A DNA stretch of 64,000 bases, taken from the NCBI RefSeq assembly GCF_009647655.1, contig NZ_WJFD01000001.1:1240001-1304000 (forward strand). The letters are read 5' to 3'. The translations under genes and the position numbers were made by a program. The notes below the pieces were generated by a model. That model ran no database searches, had not been told where the DNA came from, and saw only the letters and a program-made list of their open reading frames with translations. The stretch comes from Chitinophaga sp. SYP-B3965 (GTDB lineage: Bacteria > Bacteroidota > Bacteroidia > Chitinophagales > Chitinophagaceae). Positions 60,074 through 64,000 of this stretch are shown one piece after another. The stretch's first letter is position 1, and every line of letters begins with the position of its first letter.

Positions 60074-61132
60074 ATGCTGCGATATTTCCTGCGTAAACTC
60101 GGCTACGGTGTCCTCGTCCTTCTGGGTGTGGTGATCGTAGTTTTCCTGCTCTTCAACGTACTCCCGGCAGATCCTGCCAGGCTTACGTTGGGGCAGCGGG
60201 CCGATGTTACTTCGCTGGAAAATGTGCGGAAAGAACTGCATCTGGATAAGTCCAAAGCAGCGCAGTTCTTTTATTACCTCAATGATCTTTCGCCTATTGG
60301 CATTCATTCCCGGGAGGAATTGCAATCTTCTTTGAATGGTCTTGCGTTGTTCAGTGTGGGAGGGGAGAAGGTGCTGGTAATTAAGACGCCTTATCTCCGC
60401 AGAAGTTACCAGGGCAAAAAGGATGTGTGGGAAATATTAACGGAGGCTTTGCCGGGCACGCTGGTATTGGCTTTGGCAGCCATGATCTTTGCAACCATCG
60501 TAGGGATCGCATTGGGGATACTTTCTGCGGTGAAGCAAAATACCTGGATGGATACGAGTGCTGTATTTGCCAGTGTGATCGGGATTTCAGCGCCTTCTTT
60601 TTTTACAGGTATTGTGCTGGCTTATCTTTTTGGTTTTGTACTGAGTGATTACACCGGGTTACATATGACCGGGAGTTTATTTGATATCGACCCCTTTGAG
60701 GGCAGGATACTCAACCTGCGCAACCTCATTTTACCTGCTATTACTTTAGGCATCAGGCCACTGGCCATTATTGTACAATTAACGCGCAGCGCCATGCTGG
60801 ACGTTTTAGGGCAGGATTACATCCGAACGGCTTATGCCAAAGGGTTGAGCAGACCTGTTATTCTTTACAAACATGCTTTGCGGAATGCTCTCAATCCTGT
60901 GATCACTGCTATTACGGGATGGTTCGCTGAATTGCTGGCGGGCGCTTTCTTTGTAGAGTACATCTTTGGCTGGAAGGGGATCGGAAAAGTAACGGTGGAT
61001 GCCCTGGAAAAGTTCGATTTTCCGGTTGTAATGGGGGCTGTACTGTTTACGGCTGGTATCTTTGTGCTGATCAACCTGCTGGCGGATGTATTATATAGTA
61101 TCGTAGATCCCCGCATTCGTCTAAGTAATTGA
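60074..61132 (+). CDS. ABC transporter permease of dipeptide/oligopeptide type (DppB/OppB)
   Basis: The 352-residue protein has an N-terminal helix (LRKLGYGVLVLLGVVIVVFLLFNVLPADPARL), a long periplasmic segment and five further helices, ending with the BPD inner-membrane component. The ATP-binding-domain contact (EAA loop) reads AYAKGLSRPVILYKHALRNALNPV. It is probably half of a peptide, nickel or sugar importer. No DppC, ATPase or binding protein gene follows; the operon upstream is DUF1599-DoxX-like, with a 2-bp gap. Confidence 0.92.
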   Translation: MLRYFLRKLGYGVLVLLGVVIVVFLLFNVLPADPARLTLGQRADVTSLENVRKELHLDKSKAAQFFYYLNDLSPIGIHSREELQSSLNGLALFSVGGEKVLVIKTPYLRRSYQGKKDVWEILTEALPGTLVLALAAMIFATIVGIALGILSAVKQNTWMDTSAVFASVIGISAPSFFTGIVLAYLFGFVLSDYTGLHMTGSLFDIDPFEGRILNLRNLILPAITLGIRPLAIIVQLTRSAMLDVLGQDYIRTAYAKGLSRPVILYKHALRNALNPVITAITGWFAELLAGAFFVEYIFGWKGIGKVTVDALEKFDFPVVMGAVLFTAGIFVLINLLADVLYSIVDPRIRLSN

Positions 61133-61249
61133 TCCTCAATCAACTGATATTTATTTTCTCTTATTTTGTAACAAAGGTAATTTGTGGTCGTCTTCTTATT
61201 GTAACACGCTGAATGGAGCATCTCCTTCCGCCAAACCTAAAAACTGAAA

Positions 61250-61768
61250 ATGTCGTCCGAAGTATTCCTTGCTCAAATAATGCCTATCAAGCAGAAGCTG
61301 TTTCGCTTCGCGCTTCGGTTACTGGGCAACGAGGAGGATGCGAAAGACATCATTCAGGATGCCTTTATGAAAGTGTGGCACAACAAAGAAAAGATGGGGG
61401 AATTACAGAACCTGGAAGCGTGGTGTATGCGCATCACCCGTAACCTGGCGCTGGACAAGCTGAAAAGCAAAAAGTACCGCATCACGGATCATCTGGACAG
61501 GGCGAATGAAGTTCCTGCCAGTCATCAGCAAACACCGCATCAGCGCTCAGAACAGAGTGATCTGATGCGGAGGGTACACAGCATCATCAATGCGTTACCC
61601 GAAAAGTATAAAACGATCCTGCAATTGAGAGACATAGACGGGCTTAGCTACCAGGAGATTGCAGAGGTATTGGATATTGAAATGAGCGAAGTAAAAGTAA
61701 ACCTTCACCGGGCCAGAAAACAGGTGAGGGAACAATTACAAAACATACATGTATATGGAATACAGTAA
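61250..61768 (+). CDS. ECF-family RNA polymerase sigma factor
   Basis: The 172-residue protein has sigma region 2 (LFRFALRLLGNEEDAKDIIQDAFMKVWHNK, residues ~17-46 with EAWCMRITRNLALDKLKSKK after it) and sigma region 4 (ALPEKYKTILQLRDIDGLSYQEIAEVLDI, ~115-145, then SEVKVNLHRARKQVRE). It has no region 3, as in ECF factors, and directs RNA polymerase to envelope-stress or similar promoters. Its 3' end overlaps the next gene by 20 bp, a hallmark of sigma/anti-sigma pairs. Confidence 0.93.
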   Translation: MSSEVFLAQIMPIKQKLFRFALRLLGNEEDAKDIIQDAFMKVWHNKEKMGELQNLEAWCMRITRNLALDKLKSKKYRITDHLDRANEVPASHQQTPHQRSEQSDLMRRVHSIINALPEKYKTILQLRDIDGLSYQEIAEVLDIEMSEVKVNLHRARKQVREQLQNIHVYGIQ

Positions 61769-62249
61769 CATCAGGGCCTTGTTGGAAAAATACTGGGCTT
61801 GCGAAACCACAGAAGAAGATGAAGCAGAACTGCGCATTTTCTATGCCATGAATGAGGATGCCTTGCCGGCAGACCTTCAGGAAGCCGCGCCCCTGTTTCA
61901 GTATTACCATGATGCATCATCAGTGGAGTTGCCGGAGATAGAGATCCATGGCCCCTGGGAAGAGACTAAGATCATCCGTCCATTCTGGCAGGGCTGGATG
62001 AAATACGCCGCCGTTCTATTGGTGGCATTGGGAGTAGGACATTCCGTGTACAACTTCCAGCAAAAGAACCGTAACGATGGGAATCAGTTAGCTTTCCACG
62101 ATACCTTCGACGATCCAAAAGTTGCTTATGAAGAAACGCAAAAGGCACTGGCGATCATTTCAAAGAACCTGAACAAAGGCAAGGAGCAAATGGAGAAACT
62201 CAGTTACTTCAATGATGCTACGGGCATGATCCAGGGGAATAACAACTAA
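61749..62249 (+). CDS. Putative anti-sigma factor, single-pass membrane protein
   Basis: The 166-residue protein has an acidic cytoplasmic N-terminus (residues 1-75, ALLEKYWACETTEEDEAELRIFY), a single membrane helix (GWMKYAAVLLVALGVGHSVYNF) and a helical periplasmic domain with LAIISKNLNKGKEQMEKLSYF. This layout and the 20-bp overlap with the ECF sigma gene fit an anti-sigma factor, though it lacks the HxxxCxxC zinc motif. An ATG at 61755 is an alternative start. It precedes two DUF4252 genes. Confidence 0.75.
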   Translation: MYMEYSNIRALLEKYWACETTEEDEAELRIFYAMNEDALPADLQEAAPLFQYYHDASSVELPEIEIHGPWEETKIIRPFWQGWMKYAAVLLVALGVGHSVYNFQQKNRNDGNQLAFHDTFDDPKVAYEETQKALAIISKNLNKGKEQMEKLSYFNDATGMIQGNNN

Positions 62250-62301
62250 GGCTATTCTAGAACTGCATATCAACAATTTACAGTAACACAAATCATTTAT
62301 C

Positions 62302-62841
62302 ATGAAACGCATTTTCTTTCTCATATTCATCTCGCTCTGCAGCACACAGCTTGCACTGGCGCAGAGTAGCGTAGAAAAATTCTTCCTCAAATACCAGAAC
62401 GATCCTTCGTTTACGGTGATCAATATCACACCGAAGATGTTCTCGATGTTTTCCAAAGTGTCTTCAGACGATCCGGATTTCAAGAAGGTTTCTTCGGTGA
62501 TCAGCAAACTTAAAGGTCTGCGCATTCTCGTAAAAGAAGAAACTAAAGATGGGTCTAAGCTTTTTAAAGAAGCAGCGGCCTTCCTCACGGCGGATTTTGA
62601 AGAACTGATGACCATCCGGAATAAAGATGCGGATGTGAAGTTCATGGTGAAGGAGAACGCTAAAGGGAATATTGGAGAACTCATCATGCTGGTGGGAAGT
62701 CCTTCGGAATTCGTTGCGCTCTCTATCTTTGGAGACATTAACCTTACGGAGCTTTCTGAGATTGCAGGGGATATGAACATCGACGGGTTTGATAATCTAA
62801 AGAGCCTTCCCAGCGGCGGTTCCACTAAGAAGAAAAATTAA
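62302..62841 (+). CDS. DUF4252 family secreted protein (first copy)
   Basis: The 179-residue protein has a signal peptide (IFFLIFISLCSTQLALAQ) followed by the DUF4252 domain: VEKFFLKYQNDPSFTVINITPKMFSMFSK, SKLKGLRILVKEETK and IGELIMLVGSPSEFVALSIFGDINL. The domain's function is not known; it is often found beside ECF sigma/anti-sigma pairs in Bacteroidota. It lies 52 bp after the putative anti-sigma gene. Confidence 0.88.
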   Translation: MKRIFFLIFISLCSTQLALAQSSVEKFFLKYQNDPSFTVINITPKMFSMFSKVSSDDPDFKKVSSVISKLKGLRILVKEETKDGSKLFKEAAAFLTADFEELMTIRNKDADVKFMVKENAKGNIGELIMLVGSPSEFVALSIFGDINLTELSEIAGDMNIDGFDNLKSLPSGGSTKKKN

Positions 62842-62848
62842 AGAAGAA

Positions 62849-62872
62849 AACGCCGTCCTCCATCCGCGGCGT
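62849..62872 (+). terminator. Hairpin between the two DUF4252 genes
   Basis: ACGCCG and CGGCGT can pair around TCCTCCATCCG. The downstream tract (CTTCCTATATC) is poor in T, so it may attenuate rather than stop transcription. Confidence 0.35.
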
Positions 62873-62913
62873 CTTCCTATATCACCCTTTTTTAAACCTC
62901 ATAACTATACTAT

Positions 62914-63435
62914 ATGATACGCTCCATATTTCTCCTCGCTTGTTGCCTGGCCTTTGTTGCCACTGATGCAAATGCCCAACGCAAACAATTACGCAAATTC
63001 CATAATAACTACCGCAGTGTAGCTGAAACTCATCGCATTGGCCTTAGCTTCCTGCCATTACGGATCATTAGCTGGTTCATCCCTGGTCGTGCTTTTGAAG
63101 GGGAAGCCAGAGATGTTAAATGGGCCCTGAAGAAAGTAAGAAGAGTTAAAATATATACCATTGATATGGATAACGGGGAAGCTGTTTCTTCTGATGCTAT
63201 TGGTAAATTAAAGGAAGATCTCTATGCTTCTTATAAGTTTGAACCCCTTATGGAAATACGGTCTGCTGAAGGGAGTCATGTGCAATTCCTCAGTAATGGT
63301 AAGACGGATGATAGATTGGATAACCTGTTGTTGTTAGTGCAGGATGAAGGTGAAATGGTGATGGTGCATCTGCGGACTAAGTTAACCATGAATGATCTGC
63401 AGCGGATTACTGAGAAGTTTAAGAAAGAGATTTAG
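62914..63435 (+). CDS. DUF4252-like secreted protein (second copy)
   Basis: The 173-residue protein has a signal peptide (IFLLACCLAFVATDANAQ) and a DUF4252-like C-terminus: VRRVKIYTIDMDNGEAVS, FEPLMEIRSAEGSHVQFLSNGK and LLLLVQDEGEMVMVHLRTKLTMNDL. It is a diverged paralogue of the preceding gene and the last gene of the sigma/anti-sigma module. Its export suggests an envelope role. A repeat-bearing intergenic region follows. Confidence 0.82.
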   Translation: MIRSIFLLACCLAFVATDANAQRKQLRKFHNNYRSVAETHRIGLSFLPLRIISWFIPGRAFEGEARDVKWALKKVRRVKIYTIDMDNGEAVSSDAIGKLKEDLYASYKFEPLMEIRSAEGSHVQFLSNGKTDDRLDNLLLLVQDEGEMVMVHLRTKLTMNDLQRITEKFKKEI

Positions 63436-63665
63436 TGCTTGCTGCGTTCGCTGTGGGCAAAGAGATGTATTTTTTATTTTAGATAAAAAGAGACTTTGGT
63501 ATTTCTATTTAAATAAAAAGAATTCAGCATTTGCTGCGTTCGCTGTGGGCTGAGAGATGGTTCATTTTAAATAAAAGAGATTTAGTACCTATTTAAATAA
63601 AAAGAATTCAGCATTTACTGCGTTCGCTGTGGGTAAAGAGAAGGTGTTTTTATTTTAGATAAAAA
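63436..63665 (+). repeat. Three-copy ~84-92-bp repeat, TTGCTGCGTTCGCTGTGGG core
   Basis: The core GCTGCGTTCGCTGTGGG occurs at 63441 and 63533, and as ACTGCGTTCGCTGTGGG at 63617 (spacings 92 and 84). Each is followed by AAAGAGA-type and T/A-rich sequence (TTTAGATAAAAAGAG). It resembles the 38-kb core in layout (TTTGCNGCG...GGGC then T-rich). No gene is present between 63436 and 63670. Confidence 0.85.
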
Positions 63666-63670
63666 GAGTT

Positions 63671-63958
63671 CTAACGAATCATCACTTCCTTTACCGCTTC
63701 TTCCCCTAACATATCATTCACCAACCGAAGTATCCTGTCTTTAGAATAATTAAGTTCTTGTTTTAACGGTGCAACGGTAGTGGTTATCACCAGTTTGCCA
63801 TCAAAGAGTTGTACACTTTCTGTATAACGGGCAATGGTTTTACCCACTACCTGTTCCCAGTTTTCCTGGATGCGCACTTCCAGCAGCCTTGGTTTAAACC
63901 TGCTGTTGTTAAGATATTCCCTTAACGCATCTCCCATACTTACAACCTTGTAACGCAT
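63671..63958 (-). CDS. DUF721 (DciA-like) protein
   Basis: The 95-residue protein has the DUF721/DciA core: MGDALREYLNNSRFKPRLLEVRIQENWEQVVGKTIARYTESVQLFDGKLVITT, then PLKQELNYSKDRILRLVNDMLGEEAVKEV. The domain is shared with DciA, a loader of replicative helicase in many bacteria; short family members in Bacteroidota are annotated as DUF721. A Met at residue 8 (63937) is an alternative start. It converges on the DUF4252 gene through the repeat region. Confidence 0.88.
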   Translation of the reverse strand: MRYKVVSMGDALREYLNNSRFKPRLLEVRIQENWEQVVGKTIARYTESVQLFDGKLVITTTVAPLKQELNYSKDRILRLVNDMLGEEAVKEVMIR

Positions 63959-64000
63959 GCGGCAAATGTAAGATTAAATTGCTGCTTTCTCGCCAATAAC

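Noticed and set aside
62160..62825. 221-codon minus-strand frame
   Set aside because: Antisense of the DUF4252 gene, which has a signal peptide and a family match.

Overview
The window looks like chromosomal DNA from a member of the Bacteroidota, most likely a Chitinophagaceae bacterium close to Chitinophaga (inference). Supporting signs are promoters of the TTTG-N19-TAnnTTTG type (the clearest lies in front of a tRNA-Arg gene), weak Shine-Dalgarno sequences, a giant HYR-repeat surface protein of the kind exported by type IX secretion, a TonB-dependent receptor with a carboxypeptidase-regulatory-like N-terminus, DUF4252 and BT_3928-type proteins, and a bacterial acyl-CoA-binding protein. I see no prophage, insertion sequence, CRISPR array or rRNA operon.

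Layout. 1-11462 (minus): one uninterrupted reading frame of at least 3,820 codons that runs off the left edge. Its C-terminal two thirds is an array of about 31 HYR-like units of exactly 82 codons (246 bp), with a six-unit (1,476 bp) higher-order period; its N-terminal third has a signal peptide, a carbohydrate-binding-like module and Ig/PKD-like modules. The long plus-strand open frames here are only its antisense. 11.9-19.1 kb: ribosomal proteins L35 and L20, ispE, a bifunctional nuclease, the two electron-transfer flavoprotein subunits, a TPR protein, tilS, a rhomboid protease, rlmH and tRNA-Arg(ACG). 19.1-33.2 kb: a small Cys-rich secreted protein with a TonB receptor, a frameshifted secreted-protein gene, an HxlR regulator divergent from a flavodoxin-fold oxidoreductase, a two-gene RND efflux operon, a secreted coiled-coil protein, a zinc alcohol dehydrogenase, xseAB and a polysaccharide deacetylase. 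33.2-44.5 kb: two MscS channels, a 2OG-Fe(II) oxygenase, an alpha/beta hydrolase, an acyltransferase, a 0.7 kb intergenic region with six ~96-bp tandem repeats, a GH95-like glycosidase, a Bax-inhibitor-1 protein and small unknowns. 44.6-55.6 kb: a DPP-IV peptidase, a vanadium haloperoxidase/PAP2 lipoprotein, the acyl-CoA-binding protein-rocD-VIT1 cluster, lepA, a Dph6-like ATP pyrophosphatase and manA. 55.6-64 kb: yraN, an orphan secretion-domain-like small protein, a terminator-rich intergenic region, cdaA, folP, a duplicated DUF1599 protein, a DoxX/thioredoxin-like protein, a lone peptide-type ABC permease, and an ECF sigma factor module with a putative anti-sigma protein and two DUF4252 proteins, then a DciA-like protein.

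Most genes are housekeeping or envelope functions in short operons. The most unusual content is the giant repeat protein with its strictly in-register array, and the GC-rich/T-rich intergenic tandem repeats at 38.3, 56.4 and 63.4 kb, which look like one dispersed family. I did not find a clearly new multi-gene defence or biosynthetic system; the least explained gene set is the sigma/anti-sigma/DUF4252 cassette.
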